Source: Bacillus sp. P14.5
Lineage (GTDB): Bacteria > Bacillota > Bacilli > Bacillales > Bacillaceae_B
Reading direction: 5' to 3'
Assembly: GCF_003316765.1 (NCBI RefSeq)
Contig: NZ_NIJF01000039.1
Span: forward strand, 1 to 64,000
Length of the DNA: 64,000 nt
Below, piece after piece: positions 63,614 to 64,000 of this stretch. The position numbers and the translations under genes were made by a program. Each line of letters begins with the position of its first letter. The first letter of the stretch is position 1. The notes below the pieces were generated by a model. It was not told where the DNA came from and did no database searches. It saw only the letters and a program-made list of their open reading frames with translations.

Positions 63614-64000
63614 GTGACCATTTTCATTAGGTTATGGAAGAAAGTGTCCAAGATGGACTTTAGTGTCATCCTGTTCCTTTCACTTGCTATAGTTTTGTTT
63701 GGAACAGTTTCCATTCATTATCTCGAACCCGAAAACTTTCCGACTCTTTTTGAGGGATTCTGGTGGACGATGACCACTTTGACTACTGTCGGATATGGTG
63801 ATTACTATCCTACAACAGTTTCCGGAAGAATCCTTGGTGTCTTTCTTTTCATCTTTGGCATTGGAATTATCGGACTTTTAATCAGCAAAATTATGGATGT
63901 TCTCGCTACCTTTAATACGTTAAAAAGGGAGGGAAAGCTTTTGTTTAAAAATAAAGGACATTTCATCTACATCGGATGGTCTTCGAGAACGGAACGTGCA
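63614..64000 (+). CDS. Potassium channel protein, N-terminal part (runs off the window)
   Basis: The GTG at 63614, seven bases after AGGAGGTG, opens a frame to the window end (129 codons). Residues 13-35 are a membrane helix, then a pore loop FWWTMTTLTTVGYGDYYP with the K+ selectivity filter TVGYGD (about residues 56-61), and a second helix (GRILGVFLFIFGIGIIGLLI). The last residues GHFIYIGWSSRTERA begin a cytoplasmic RCK/TrkA-N-like domain. This fits two-helix K+ channels such as YugO. The upstream ATG is followed at once by a stop. The C-terminus is outside the window. Confidence 0.88.
   Translation, partial: MTIFIRLWKKVSKMDFSVILFLSLAIVLFGTVSIHYLEPENFPTLFEGFWWTMTTLTTVGYGDYYPTTVSGRILGVFLFIFGIGIIGLLISKIMDVLATFNTLKREGKLLFKNKGHFIYIGWSSRTERA

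Overview
The window is a chromosomal segment of a low-to-moderate GC Firmicute of the family Bacillaceae. The strongest evidence is the block at 51.8-59.6 kb on the minus strand, walR-walK-walH-walI-walJ-htrC-CxxH/CxxC protein-rlmH, which in Bacillus lies just left of oriC. Ribosome-binding sites, BceRSAB, LctP under a Rex operator, AhpCF under a PerR-like box and a YkoY-type TerC gene behind a yybP-ykoY manganese riboswitch all fit Bacillus biology. Three parS-type ParB sites (4300, 33696, 57937) and a DnaA-box cluster (52.32-52.66 kb) support proximity to the origin, which probably lies to the right of the window. No phage, insertion sequence with transposase, or CRISPR array was seen.

Layout. 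0-9 kb: a cut and frameshifted UMF1 transporter, an M3 oligopeptidase, an MsrAB fusion, a VOC protein with an AAC(3)-type acetyltransferase, and a dipeptide-type permease pair with a lipoprotein. 9-18 kb: a POT peptide transporter, an anchored M20 peptidase, a Dps-like protein divergent from a vanadium-haloperoxidase-type enzyme, an SDR with folE, and a DDAH-like hydrolase. 18-29 kb: BceRSAB-like peptide sensing and detoxification, lactate permease, an RluF-type pseudouridine synthase, a HAD phosphatase, a BCCT betaine transporter, AraC and VOC. 29-43 kb: a YdeI-like protein, a sensor kinase, HtpX, a DUF1836 regulator, TerC, a two-lobed retropepsin-like protein, AhpCF, a GGDEF sensor and Mqo. 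43-51 kb: PadR with DUF4188, TSUP, a VWA lipoprotein, a lone GT2, a DUF4385 protein and DbpA, separated by repeat-rich DNA. 51-64 kb: a YiaA-like protein, rlmH, the wal operon, an M23 endopeptidase, tRNA-Glu/Asp/Phe, a 53-bp minisatellite and the start of a K+ channel gene.

The region carries several dispersed intergenic repeat families. R1 is about 170-200 bp and MITE-like, with inverted ends of the form TAAAAGGCTSTTTTCG. R2 is GC-rich (around GATTGGAGCGGAAGG). R3 is palindromic (AGCGGAAGCGCC...GGGGCT..GCGC). R4 has GAGGCTGGGACAAAA ends. At 50.65-51.16 kb these are nested in one another, so relative insertion order can be read.

Six coding frames are broken, and in every case one base is missing from a 5-7 nt homopolymer (T5 at 93, A6 at 14200, A6 at 18444, A6 at 18524, A7 at 25945, A7 at 30870). 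Adding one base in each restores a full-length conserved protein, so under-called homopolymers in the assembly are more likely than six real pseudogenes.
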